Positions 50,374 to 58,849 of a DNA stretch of 60,102 nt are shown in pieces. Both the position numbers and the translations under genes were made by a program. This DNA comes from Mycobacterium sp. 852002-51971_SCH5477799-a (GTDB lineage: Bacteria; Actinomycetota; Actinomycetes; Mycobacteriales; Mycobacteriaceae), in the NCBI RefSeq assembly GCF_001667145.1, contig NZ_LZIF01000038.1:1-60102 (forward strand), written 5' to 3'. The notes under the pieces are model-generated. The model ran no database searches, had not been told where the DNA came from, and saw nothing but the letters and a program-made list of their open reading frames with translations. Every line of letters begins with the position of its first letter. Within the stretch, counting starts at the first letter, position 1.

Positions 50374-52043
50374 GGCACGTCTTCGCCTGGAGCCGCAATA
50401 CTTGGCGCGCGCTGACCTCGATGGGCACCGCGCTGGTGCTGTTGTTCCTGCTCGCGCTCGGCGCGATCCCGGGTGCGTTGCTGCCGCAGCGCAACCTCAA
50501 CGCCGGCAAGGTCGACGACTACCTCAAGGCCCACCCGATGATCGGGCCGTGGCTGGATCGGTTGCAGGCCTTCAATGTGTTCTCCAGCTTCTGGTTCACC
50601 GCCATCTATGTGCTGCTGTTCGTATCGCTGGTCGGCTGCCTCACCCCGCGGATGATCGAGCACGTCCGCAGCCTGCGGTCCACCCCGGTGGTCGCGCCGC
50701 GCAACCTGGCCCGGCTGCCCAAGTACACCAGTCATCAGATCCAGGCCGGCGCCGACGAGCTGAACGCCCTGGCGAACACGCTGGCCGCGCGGCTGCGCGG
50801 GTGGCGCACCGCCATCCGGCACCGGGACGGCGCCGAATCCACCGATTCCGAAGTGGTCGAGGTGTCCGCCGAGAAGGGCTACCTGCGCGAGTTCGGCAAC
50901 ATCGTCTTCCACTTCTCGCTGCTGGGCCTGCTGGTCGCGGTGGCCGTCGGCAAGCTGTTCGGCTACGAGGGCAACGTCATCGTCATCGCCGACGGCGGCC
51001 CCGGCTTCTGTTCGGCCTCGCCGGCCGCGTTCGACTCGTTCCGGGCCGGCAACACCGTCGACGGCACCTCGCTGCACCCGCTGTGCATCCGGGTCGACGA
51101 CTTCGCGGCTCACTATCTGCCGTCGGGGCAGGCCACGTCGTTCGCGGCGAGCGTCGACTACCAGGCCGGCAGGGATCTGACCGCGAACACCTGGCGGCAC
51201 TACCAGCTGGAGGTCAACCACCCGCTGCGGCTCGGCGGTGACCGGGTCTACCTCCAGGGACACGGCTACGCGCCCACCTTCAGCGTCACCTTCCCCGACG
51301 GACAGATCCGCACGGCGACGGTGCAGTGGCGGCCCGACAATCCGCAAACCCTGCTGTCGTCGGGTGTGGTGCGCATCGATCCGCCCGGCGGCAGCTATCC
51401 CAACGCCGCGGAGCGCCGCAACCACGAGATCGCCATCCAGGGCCTGCTGGCCCCGACCGAGCAGCTGGAGGGCACGCTGTTGTCCTCGCGGTTCCCGGCG
51501 TTGGACGCCCCGGCCGTGGCCGTCGACATCTATCGCGGTGACACAGGGCTGGACACCGGGCGGCCCCAGTCGCTGTTCACGCTGGATCCCCGCCTGATCG
51601 AGCAGCACCGGTTGACGAAGGAGAAGCGGGTCAATCTGCGTGCGGGCCAATCGGTCCGGATCGACCAGGGGCCGGCCGCCGGCACCGTGATCCGCTTCGA
51701 TGGCGCCGTCCCGTTTGTCAACCTGCAGGTCTCGCACGACCCGGGCCAGACCTGGGTGCTGGTCTTCGCGATCACGATGATGGGCGGTCTGGTGGTGTCG
51801 CTGCTGGTGCGCCGCCGCCGGGTGTGGGTCCGTCTGACGCCCGACGCCGGCGGGTCGCCCGGTACCGTGAACGTCGAACTGGGCGGCCTCGCGCGCACCG
51901 ACAACTCCGGTTGGGGCGACGAGTTCGAGCGACTGGCCGAGCGGCTGGTCTCCGGCGTCGCTCGCGCCGCGCCACCCACCGCGTCCGACGGCGACGCGAC
52001 ACCCGCAGCGTCCAAGAGGAGTTCTGAGGTGGACGTCAAATGA
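50370..52043 (+). CDS. resB: Cytochrome c biogenesis protein ResB (Ccs1)
   Basis: A 557-residue protein of the ResB/Ccs1 family, which with CcsA forms the system II haem-transport and ligation complex. It has three N-terminal helices (MGTALVLLFLLALGAIPGALLPQ; FWFTAIYVLLFVSLVGCL; IVFHFSLLGLLVAVAVGKLFGY), a large extracytoplasmic domain, and a final helix (WVLVFAITMMGGLVVSLLV). It ends with a polar cytoplasmic tail. TTG 50370 is the probable start, overlapping the ccdA stop. The stop overlaps the ccsA ATG. Confidence 0.92.
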   Translation: MRHVFAWSRNTWRALTSMGTALVLLFLLALGAIPGALLPQRNLNAGKVDDYLKAHPMIGPWLDRLQAFNVFSSFWFTAIYVLLFVSLVGCLTPRMIEHVRSLRSTPVVAPRNLARLPKYTSHQIQAGADELNALANTLAARLRGWRTAIRHRDGAESTDSEVVEVSAEKGYLREFGNIVFHFSLLGLLVAVAVGKLFGYEGNVIVIADGGPGFCSASPAAFDSFRAGNTVDGTSLHPLCIRVDDFAAHYLPSGQATSFAASVDYQAGRDLTANTWRHYQLEVNHPLRLGGDRVYLQGHGYAPTFSVTFPDGQIRTATVQWRPDNPQTLLSSGVVRIDPPGGSYPNAAERRNHEIAIQGLLAPTEQLEGTLLSSRFPALDAPAVAVDIYRGDTGLDTGRPQSLFTLDPRLIEQHRLTKEKRVNLRAGQSVRIDQGPAAGTVIRFDGAVPFVNLQVSHDPGQTWVLVFAITMMGGLVVSLLVRRRRVWVRLTPDAGGSPGTVNVELGGLARTDNSGWGDEFERLAERLVSGVARAAPPTASDGDATPAASKRSSEVDVK

Positions 52044-53023
52044 ATACGGTGCACGTCAACGTCGAGCTGGCGCGCTACTCCGACTGGGCGTTCACGTCGG
52101 CGGTGGTGGCCCTGGTGATCGCGCTGCTGTTGCTGGCTTTCGAGCTGGCCTACGCCGGCGGGCGCCGCGCGGATCAGCGCGCACGGGTACTCGCCGGCGC
52201 CGTCAGCGCCGATTCCGTCATCCCCGGCGTGGTGGACGACACGCCCGGACGCCCGATCGACGAACGCGTCGGCCGGGCCGGGCTGTCCGTGGTGTACCTG
52301 GGCATCGGACTGCTGTTGGCCTGCCTGGTGCTGCGCGGCCTGGCCACGGTGCGGGTGCCGTGGGGCAACATGTACGAGTTCATCAACCTGACCTGCCTGT
52401 GCGGGTTGATCGCCGGGGCGGTCGTGCTGCGCCGCCCGCAATACCGCCCACTATGGGTGTTCTTGCTGCTGCCGGTGTTGATCCTGCTCACCGTGTCGGG
52501 TCGCTGGCTCTACACCAACGCCGCGCCGGTGATGCCCGCGCTGCAGTCCTACTGGCTGCCCATCCATGTGTCGGTGGTCAGCCTGGGATCAGGAGTGTTC
52601 CTGGTGGCCGGCATCGCCAGCATCCTGTTCCTGCTGCGGACGTCGCCACTGGCAGAGCCCGACCGCACCGAGCGCGGCGCGCTGAGCCGGCTGATACAGC
52701 GGTTCCCCGACGCGCAGACGCTGGACCGCATCGCCTATCGAACGACGATTTTCGCTTTTCCGGTGTTCGGTTTCGGCGTCATTTTCGGCGCGATCTGGGC
52801 CGAGGAAGCCTGGGGTAGGTATTGGGGCTGGGATCCGAAAGAGACTGTGTCCTTTGTCGCCTGGGTGATTTACGCCGCGTACCTGCACGCCAGGTCGACG
52901 GCGGGATGGCGGGACAGGAAAGCCGCCTGGATCAACGTCGCGGGGTTTGTGGCCATGGTCTTCAACCTGTTCTTCGTTAACCTGGTCACTGTGGGCCTGC
53001 ATTCTTATGCGGGCGTCGGGTGA
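52040..53023 (+). CDS. ccsA: Cytochrome c assembly protein CcsA (ResC)
   Basis: A 327-residue membrane protein of the haem-handling protein superfamily. The WWD-type haem-binding region reads WGRYWGWDPKETVSFVAWVIYAAYLHARS. Conserved histidines flank it (PIHVSVVSLGSG and the C-terminal LHSYAGVG). About eight helices are visible. With ResB it delivers haem and attaches it to CXXCH apocytochromes outside the membrane. ATGA overlap with resB. Confidence 0.95.
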   Translation: MNTVHVNVELARYSDWAFTSAVVALVIALLLLAFELAYAGGRRADQRARVLAGAVSADSVIPGVVDDTPGRPIDERVGRAGLSVVYLGIGLLLACLVLRGLATVRVPWGNMYEFINLTCLCGLIAGAVVLRRPQYRPLWVFLLLPVLILLTVSGRWLYTNAAPVMPALQSYWLPIHVSVVSLGSGVFLVAGIASILFLLRTSPLAEPDRTERGALSRLIQRFPDAQTLDRIAYRTTIFAFPVFGFGVIFGAIWAEEAWGRYWGWDPKETVSFVAWVIYAAYLHARSTAGWRDRKAAWINVAGFVAMVFNLFFVNLVTVGLHSYAGVG

Positions 53024-53086
53024 CGGTGCTTGACCGGCCCAAGAAACGCACAACACGCTGAATAACGCACAGCAAAGGGGAGTGCA

Positions 53087-54403
53087 GTGACCGAGCATCC
53101 AATGTCGGGCGTGGGGGCGCCCGAACAACCGACCACGCAGATACCCCCACAGACAGCGTCCGCGGCGGCCCAGCACGAGGGCGCCGAACCCCAGGCAGGG
53201 TCGGGTGGCTCGGGTGCCGAAGCCCCTACTCGCGCCTTCGCCGGTTTCCGCACCGAACGCCGCGTTCCCGGCCCCGAACACCCGCCGGCCGCACCGCCCA
53301 CGGCGCCCAGGCCGGCCGGGATGCCGCCGTGGGACTCCACGCCGGTGACCGGCATCCCGCGAGTCGATCCGACGGCGTATGGCGCCTACTACACGGGCCC
53401 GGACGCGCCGCCGACGCAATTTCAGGGGGCGCCGCAGCGCCCCGAGCACCTGCCGCACACGCCGTATCCGGAACTGTCCACCGGCATGCTGCTGCGGCCG
53501 GTCGCGCCGCCCCCGTCGGATGGATGGCGACTGCTGCTGTTCAAGCTGTCCGGTGGGCTCCTCAACCTCGGCGAGAGCCCACGGGCCACGCGCTACAACA
53601 ATCTGGTCGCCCAGGTGAACCGGCCGCTGCGGGGTTCCTACCGAGTGGCCTTCCTGTCGTTGAAGGGCGGCGTCGGCAAGACCACGATCGCCGCGACGCT
53701 TGGCGCCACCTTCGCCTCCATCCGCGGTGACCGGGTGGTCGCCGTCGACGCCAACCCCGACCGCGGCACGTTGAGCCAGAAGATCCCGCTGGAGACGGCC
53801 GCGACGGTCCGCCAGCTGCTGCATGACGCGGGCACCATCGAGCGCTACAGCGACGTGCGCCGCTACACCTCCAAGGGGCCCAGCGGCCTGGAGATATTGG
53901 CATCCGAAACGGATCCCGCCGTCTCGGACGCGTTCGGCGCCGATGACTACGTGCGGGTCCTGGACATCCTGGAACGGTTCTACGGCTTGGTGCTCACGGA
54001 CTGTGGGCCCGGACTGCTGCATTCGGTGATGAGCTCGGTGCTGGACAAGGCCGACGCGCTCGTCGTGGTCAGTTCGGCGTCCATCGACGGCGCCCGCAGC
54101 GCCTCGGCGACGCTGGACTGGCTGGATGCCCACGGCCACGAGGACCTGGTCCGCAACTCCATCGCGGTCATCAACGGGGTCAAGCCACGCCCGGGCAAGG
54201 TCGACATGAACAAGGTCATCGAGCACTTCTCCCGGCGCTGCCGGGCGGTGCAACTGGTGCCTTTCGACCCGCACCTGGAAGAGGGCGCCGAGATCGAGCT
54301 GGACCGGTTACGGCGCGGGACGCGCGAAGCGCTCACCGAGCTGGCCGCCATCGTCGCCGACGGGTTCCCCGGCGACCAGCACAATCCGGGAGTGCTCGGC
54401 TAG
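53087..54403 (+). CDS. ParA/MinD-like ATPase with proline-rich N-terminus (Rv0530-like)
   Basis: A 438-residue protein. Residues 1-145 are low-complexity Pro/Ala/Gly/Gln with repeated acidic Glu. The remaining part is a ParA/MinD ATPase with a deviant Walker A LKGGVGKTT (192-200), RVVAVDANPDRGTLSQ (switch I), LVLTDCGPGLLHSVM (Walker B) and AVINGVKPRPGK. The architecture resembles EspI-type proteins linked to type VII secretion and other mycobacterial MinD-like proteins. No partner is adjacent; it follows ccsA by 63 bp. GTG 53087 has GGGGAG upstream. Role unknown. Confidence 0.87.
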   Translation: MTEHPMSGVGAPEQPTTQIPPQTASAAAQHEGAEPQAGSGGSGAEAPTRAFAGFRTERRVPGPEHPPAAPPTAPRPAGMPPWDSTPVTGIPRVDPTAYGAYYTGPDAPPTQFQGAPQRPEHLPHTPYPELSTGMLLRPVAPPPSDGWRLLLFKLSGGLLNLGESPRATRYNNLVAQVNRPLRGSYRVAFLSLKGGVGKTTIAATLGATFASIRGDRVVAVDANPDRGTLSQKIPLETAATVRQLLHDAGTIERYSDVRRYTSKGPSGLEILASETDPAVSDAFGADDYVRVLDILERFYGLVLTDCGPGLLHSVMSSVLDKADALVVVSSASIDGARSASATLDWLDAHGHEDLVRNSIAVINGVKPRPGKVDMNKVIEHFSRRCRAVQLVPFDPHLEEGAEIELDRLRRGTREALTELAAIVADGFPGDQHNPGVLG

Positions 54404-54409
54404 CGCCGG

Positions 54410-54562
54410 TCAGCTGTCGCCGCGACCCAACCGCCGCAGGAAATCTGGATCGTCGTCGGGTCCGATCACCCGCGTCTTCGGCCGGTGAATCTGCGACCGT
54501 GCGGCACGCCAGCCCACGTAGATCAGCGTCCCCAACATCACGACGAGCAGCAGGTAGAGCAC
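54410..54562 (-). CDS. 50-residue membrane peptide (Rv0530A-like)
   Basis: A small reverse-strand gene from GTG 54562 to TGA at 54410-54412. A perfect AAGGAGG lies a few bases upstream of the GTG, which is strong support for translation. The product has one N-terminal membrane helix (MLYLLLVVMLGTLIYVGWRA) and a polar tail (KTRVIGPDDDPDFLRRLGRG). It converges on the ParA-like gene and diverges from the DUF4229 gene. Position and size match Rv0530A of M. tuberculosis. Function unknown. Confidence 0.78.
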   Translation of the reverse strand: MLYLLLVVMLGTLIYVGWRAARSQIHRPKTRVIGPDDDPDFLRRLGRGDS

Positions 54563-54596
54563 GCAACACCTCCTTGGGGCGAATATACCCGCGCCG

Positions 54597-54602
54597 TAGG
54601 CT
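54597..54602 (+). promoter_or_regulatory. -10 element of a probable leaderless promoter for the DUF4229 gene
   Basis: TAGGCT is followed by 6 nt and GTG 54609. Confidence 0.5.
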
Positions 54603-54608
54603 CACCCT

Positions 54609-55001
54609 GTGTCACAAGAAGCTAGCGACGACCGCACCGGCGGCGTGCAGGACCCCGCCGCGAACGAGGGCATGGCGCAACGGGGCGCAAGCCGCGTCGC
54701 CGTCCACGTGGCCGCGTACATGGCGGCGAGGGTGCTGCTGGCGGGCGTGCTCACCGGGGTGATCTACGGTGTCGCGCGCTTGGCGGGCATTTCGCAGTTT
54801 CCGATCGTGGTAGCGGTGCTGTTCGCCCTGATCATTGCGATGCCGCTGGGCATGTTGGTGTTCGCCCCGCTGCGCCGCCGTGCCACCGCCGCGCTGGCGA
54901 TCGCCGGGGAACGACGGCGCCGGGAGCGTGAATTGCTGCAAGCCCGCCTGCACGGGGAGGCCACGCCGGACGAGGGCGGCCAGGAATCAGGGCGCGGTTA
55001 A
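54609..55001 (+). CDS. DUF4229 membrane protein (Rv0531-like)
   Basis: A 130-residue protein with a polar head (1-30), two membrane helices ([21 protein letters not shown] and [22 protein letters not shown]) and a basic helical tail ([16 protein letters not shown]). The pattern fits the actinobacterial DUF4229 family. GTG 54609 is favoured by the -10 spacing; an ATG 22 codons on would give the shorter M. tuberculosis-like form. Its last four bases overlap the end of convergent fabH. In M. tuberculosis a PE_PGRS gene lies between them; here there is none. Confidence 0.8.
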   Translation: MSQEASDDRTGGVQDPAANEGMAQRGASRVAVHVAAYMAARVLLAGVLTGVIYGVARLAGISQFPIVVAVLFALIIAMPLGMLVFAPLRRRATAALAIAGERRRRERELLQARLHGEATPDEGGQESGRG

Positions 55002-56005
55002 CCGCTCGGCAGCCGCACGACCTGTGCGGCGTAGCTCAGGCCGGCGCCGTAGCCGAGCAGCAGCGCCAAGTCGCCGGCCTGGGCCGCGCCGGTCGCCAGC
55101 ACTTCGGCCATCGCCAGTGGGATGGATGCCGCCGAGGTGTTCCCGGTGTGCTCGATGTCGTTGGCGACGATTGCATCCGGACGCAACTCGAGGCTCTTGG
55201 CCAGCACCTCGTTGATCCGGCTGTTCGCCTGGTGCGGCAGGAACACGTCGATCTCGTCGGGCCGGACGCCCGCCGCGTCCATGGCCTGCCGGCCGACCTT
55301 GCCCATCTCGAATGCCGCCCAACGAAACACCGCGCTGCCCTCGAGCCGCAGGAAGGGCCGCGGGCCCGTCGGGCGGTCCATGTAGTCGATCCAGTCGATG
55401 TCCTGGCGGATGGCCGTGGCCTGCGCGCCGTCACTGCCCCAGACGGTCGGGCCGATGCCCTGGTCCGGTGTTTCTCCCACCACCACCCCGGCGGCGCCGT
55501 CGGCGAAGATGAAGCAGTTGGTGCGGTCCTGCATGTCCACGGTCGGGGACAGTTTTTCCGAACCCATCACCAGCACCTTGCCCGCGGTGCCGCCCCGGAT
55601 CATGTCGGCCGCCACGCCCAGTGCGTACCCGAAGCCGGCGCACCCGGCCGAGACGTCGAAGGCGGGCACGCCGGTGGCGCCCAACGCCGCCGCTACCGAT
55701 GGCGCGCAGGCGGGCGTCTGCAGGAAATGCGTGCTGGTGGCGACGATCACGCAGTCGATGTCGGCCGCGGTGAGCGCGGCTTTGGCGATCGCCTCCTGGC
55801 CGGCCGCGGTCGCCATGGACGCGGCGGATTCGTCGCGGGCGGCGAACCGGCGCGTCTTGATGCCGGTCCGGGTGTAGATCCACTCGTCGGACGAATCGAT
55901 GTTCTCGCAGAGTTCGTCGTTGGTGACCACCCGCTCCGGCCGGTACGACCCGACGCTGAGTAAGCCGATGTTCGTGGGCCCGCTGGTCGCGGCAATCTGC
56001 TTCAT
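54998..56005 (-). CDS. fabH: Beta-ketoacyl-ACP synthase III FabH
   Basis: KAS III that condenses acyl-CoA from FAS-I with malonyl-AcpM, linking FAS-I to the mycolate-forming FAS-II cycle. The 335-residue thiolase-fold enzyme has the nucleophile C122 in [12 protein letters not shown], His near 258 in [10 protein letters not shown] and Asn near 289 in [10 protein letters not shown], all at the positions known for mycobacterial Fab[19 protein letters not shown] is present near the N-terminus. AAAGGA precedes ATG 56005. menA lies upstream on the same strand after an 84-bp gap. Confidence 0.96.
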   Translation of the reverse strand: MKQIAATSGPTNIGLLSVGSYRPERVVTNDELCENIDSSDEWIYTRTGIKTRRFAARDESAASMATAAGQEAIAKAALTAADIDCVIVATSTHFLQTPACAPSVAAALGATGVPAFDVSAGCAGFGYALGVAADMIRGGTAGKVLVMGSEKLSPTVDMQDRTNCFIFADGAAGVVVGETPDQGIGPTVWGSDGAQATAIRQDIDWIDYMDRPTGPRPFLRLEGSAVFRWAAFEMGKVGRQAMDAAGVRPDEIDVFLPHQANSRINEVLAKSLELRPDAIVANDIEHTGNTSAASIPLAMAEVLATGAAQAGDLALLLGYGAGLSYAAQVVRLPSG

Positions 56006-56089
56006 CGCGGTCCTTTGCTATCGCCCCAGCAAACGCAAAGGTACCCCACCGGGCCCGTCGTCTGCACTATCGATACCCCCGCTTAGAGC

Positions 56090-56962
56090 TCAGCTGGCCA
56101 GCGCCAGTGCCGCGGCCACCGCGATCGCCCAGACCGCCATGGCCAGCCCGGTATCGCGCAGCACGGGGATGAGCTCCGGGCCGCCGCGGCCGGATCGCAC
56201 CGGGGCCGCCGCGCGCAGGGCCAGCGGCGTGGCCACCAATCCGACCGCGCACCAGGGTGTCGCGAGCATGAGCACCAGGGTCAGCACTCCGGCGGTACCC
56301 AGCAGCGCCTGGTACAGGATCCGGGTGCGGGCATCGCCCAGCCGCACCGCCAGGGTGATCTTTCCCGAGCCCGCATCGGTCGGGATGTCCCGCAGGTTGT
56401 TGGCCACCAGCACCGAGGAGGACAACGCCCCGATCGACACCGCCAAAAGCAGGCCCACCCAGTCCACGCGCAGCGCCTGGGTGTACTGGGTGCCCAGCAC
56501 GGCGACGAGCCCGAAGAACAGGAACACCGCGATCTCACCAAAACCGGCGTAGCCGTACGGTTTCGACCCGCCGGTGTACAGCCACGCCCCGGCGATGCAG
56601 GCCGCTCCCACCGCGATCAGCCACGGCGCGCTGCACAACGCCAGCGCGAGCCCGGCGAGCGCGCCGACGGTCAGGTTGGCGATCGCGGCGGCCAGCACCG
56701 CCCGCGGCGCCGCCAGCCGCGAGCCCACCAGGCGCACCGGGCCGGCGCGGACGTCGTCGGTGCCGCGGATGCCATCGGAGTAGTCGTTGGCGTAGTTGAC
56801 GCCGACGATCATCGCGAGCGCGACGGCCAGCGCGAGCAGCGCCTTCCACCACACCGCGGAATGCAGCCATGCCGCGGCGCCGGTTCCCGCGACAACCGGC
56901 GCCACCGCGTTGGGCAACGTCCGCGGCCGCGCACCGGAAACCCACTGCCCGAAATTGGCCAC
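56090..56962 (-). CDS. menA: 1,4-dihydroxy-2-naphthoate polyprenyltransferase MenA
   Basis: UbiA-superfamily integral membrane prenyltransferase that attaches the polyprenyl chain in menaquinone synthesis. The 290-residue protein has the Mg2+-prenyl-diphosphate motif N59-D60-x2-D63 in [15 protein letters not shown] and the second acidic region [14 protein letters not shown] (about 187-200), with eight to nine helices. The start codon is GTG 56962. It diverges from mtnP with 66 bp between starts. Confidence 0.95.
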   Translation of the reverse strand: MANFGQWVSGARPRTLPNAVAPVVAGTGAAAWLHSAVWWKALLALAVALAMIVGVNYANDYSDGIRGTDDVRAGPVRLVGSRLAAPRAVLAAAIANLTVGALAGLALALCSAPWLIAVGAACIAGAWLYTGGSKPYGYAGFGEIAVFLFFGLVAVLGTQYTQALRVDWVGLLLAVSIGALSSSVLVANNLRDIPTDAGSGKITLAVRLGDARTRILYQALLGTAGVLTLVLMLATPWCAVGLVATPLALRAAAPVRSGRGGPELIPVLRDTGLAMAVWAIAVAAALALAS

Positions 56963-57028
56963 CCGACCATCCTGCCAGGATGCCGGCCGTCAATCCCCGG
57001 GCCCCGCACCCCCGATCGCTTCGACATG

Positions 57029-57823
57029 ATGCACCACAATGGTCGGATGCTTGGAGTCATCGGCGGCAGCGGCTTCTACACGTTTTTCGGATCCGACTCC
57101 CGCGAGGTCACCGTCGACACTCCCTACGGCCCACCCAGCGCCCCGGTCACCGTCGGCGCGATCGGTGGCCACGAGGTGGCTTTCCTGCCGCGCCATGGCG
57201 CGGCGCATGAATTCTCCGCGCACACCGTGCCCTACCGGGCCAACATGTGGGCCCTGCGCAAGCTCGGTGTGCGGCGGGTGCTCGCGCCCTGTGCGGTGGG
57301 CAGCCTCAAACCCGAACTCGGCCCGGGCACCGTCGTGGTGCCCGACCAGCTGGTCGACCGCACCCGGGGCCGCGCCGACACCTATTTCGACTCCGGCGGC
57401 ATCCACGTCGAGTTCGCCGACCCGTACTGCCCTACGCTGCGCGACGCGGTGACCGTCCTGCCCGAGGTGACCGACGGCGGCACCATGGTGGTGATTCAGG
57501 GGCCGCGCTTTTCCACCCGCGCCGAGAGCCAGTGGTTCGCCTCAGCCGGGTTCTCACTGGTCAACATGACCGGCTATCCGGAGGCGGTGCTCGCTCGTGA
57601 ACTCGAACTCTGTTATGCCGCAATAGCTTTGGTGACAGATCTGGATGCCGGTGTCAGCGCCGGGGAGGGCGTGAAGACCGTCGACGTCTTCGCCGAATTC
57701 GCAAGGAACATCGAAAAGTTCAAGACGCTGATCCGCCAGGCCATCGGCCGGGTCGCTGCCGACCGCACCTGCACGCGGTGCCTGCCGCACGCCGGGGTCA
57801 CCCTGCCGATCGAGCTGCCGTGA
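57029..57823 (+). CDS. mtnP: S-methyl-5'-thioadenosine phosphorylase / purine nucleoside phosphorylase family (Rv0535)
   Basis: A 264-residue trimeric PNP/MTAP-family enzyme; M. tuberculosis Rv0535 is an MTA phosphorylase that recovers adenine from methylthioadenosine. Visible are LGVIGGSGFYTF (phosphate loop), LPRHGAAHEFSAHTVPYRANMWAL, VVPDQLVDRTRGRADTYF, VIQGPRFSTRAES, LVNMTGYPEAVLARELELCYA (nucleoside site) and LVTDLDAG. ATG 57029 gives MHHNGRMLGV; ATG 57026 and 57047 are alternatives. The stop overlaps the GTG of galE3. Confidence 0.93.
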   Translation: MHHNGRMLGVIGGSGFYTFFGSDSREVTVDTPYGPPSAPVTVGAIGGHEVAFLPRHGAAHEFSAHTVPYRANMWALRKLGVRRVLAPCAVGSLKPELGPGTVVVPDQLVDRTRGRADTYFDSGGIHVEFADPYCPTLRDAVTVLPEVTDGGTMVVIQGPRFSTRAESQWFASAGFSLVNMTGYPEAVLARELELCYAAIALVTDLDAGVSAGEGVKTVDVFAEFARNIEKFKTLIRQAIGRVAADRTCTRCLPHAGVTLPIELP

Positions 57824-58848
57824 GGGTGCTGCTGACCGGGGCGGCCGGCTTCATCGGTTCGCGGGTGGACGCCGCGCTGCGCTCCGCGGGTCACGACGTG
57901 GTCGCCGTCGACGCGTTGCTGCCCGCCGCCCACGGCCCAAACCCGGTGCTGCCGCCGGGATGTCACCGCGTCGACGTGCGCGATGCCGACGCACTGGTCC
58001 CGCTGTTGGACGGCGTGGAACTCGTGTGTCATCAGGCGGCGATGGTGGGCGCGGGCGTAAACGCCGCCGACGCCCCGGCCTATGGCGGCCACAACGATCT
58101 GGCCACCAGCGTCCTGCTGGCGCAGATGTTCGCCGCCGGGGTGCGGCACCTGGTGCTGGCCTCGTCGATGGTGGTGTACGGGCAAGGGAGCTACCACTGC
58201 GAACAGCACGGAGCGGTGGATCCGCTGCCCCGGCGCCGGGCCGACCTCGACGCCGGGATCTTCGAGCACCGCTGTCCGGCCGGCGGGGAGGAACTGCACT
58301 GGCGCCTCGTCGACGAGGGCGCCTGCCTGCGGCCACGAAGTCTGTACGCCGCCAGCAAGACCGCGCAGGAGCATTACGCGCTGGCGTGGTCGGAGGCCAC
58401 GGGTGGTTCGGTGGTGGCGCTGCGTTATCACAACGTCTACGGTCCCGGCATGCCGCGCGACACCCCTTACTCCGGGGTGGCGGCGATCTTCCGGTCCGCC
58501 CTGGAAAAGGGCGAATCGCCAAGGGTTTTCGAGGACGGCGGGCAGATGCGCGACTTCGTCCACGTCGACGACGTGGCCGCCGCCAACGTCGCCGCGACGC
58601 AGCAGCGCGAGGGTTTCACCGCGGTCAATGTCTGCTCCGGACAACCCATTTCGATCCTGGAAGTGGCCGGTGCGCTGTGCGGCGCGCGCGGCGGCGCACA
58701 GTCGCCGGTGGTCACCGGGCAGTACCGCAGCGGCGACGTGCGCCACATCGTCGCCGACCCGTCCCGGGCCGCCGAGGTGCTGGGTTTCCGTGCGGCCGTC
58801 ACGCCGGGTGACGGGCTGCGCGAATTCGCGTTCGCGCCGCTTCGCTGA
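57820..58848 (+). CDS. galE3: NAD-dependent sugar epimerase/dehydratase (GalE3-like, Rv0536)
   Basis: A 342-residue extended SDR. It starts VRVLLTGAAGFIGSRVDAAL (GxxGxxG) and keeps the catalytic Y176-x3-K180 in SLYAASKTAQEHYAL, with LVLASSMVVYGQG supplying the Ser/Thr. RYHNVYGPGMPRDTPYSGVAAIF is the typical substrate-domain segment, and DFVHVDDVAAAN closes the cofactor site. It is thus a complete epimerase-type enzyme, unlike GalE2 in this window. The sugar nucleotide is uncertain. GTG 57820 overlaps the mtnP stop (GTGA). Confidence 0.9.
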   Translation: MRVLLTGAAGFIGSRVDAALRSAGHDVVAVDALLPAAHGPNPVLPPGCHRVDVRDADALVPLLDGVELVCHQAAMVGAGVNAADAPAYGGHNDLATSVLLAQMFAAGVRHLVLASSMVVYGQGSYHCEQHGAVDPLPRRRADLDAGIFEHRCPAGGEELHWRLVDEGACLRPRSLYAASKTAQEHYALAWSEATGGSVVALRYHNVYGPGMPRDTPYSGVAAIFRSALEKGESPRVFEDGGQMRDFVHVDDVAAANVAATQQREGFTAVNVCSGQPISILEVAGALCGARGGAQSPVVTGQYRSGDVRHIVADPSRAAEVLGFRAAVTPGDGLREFAFAPLR

Positions 58849-58849
58849 G

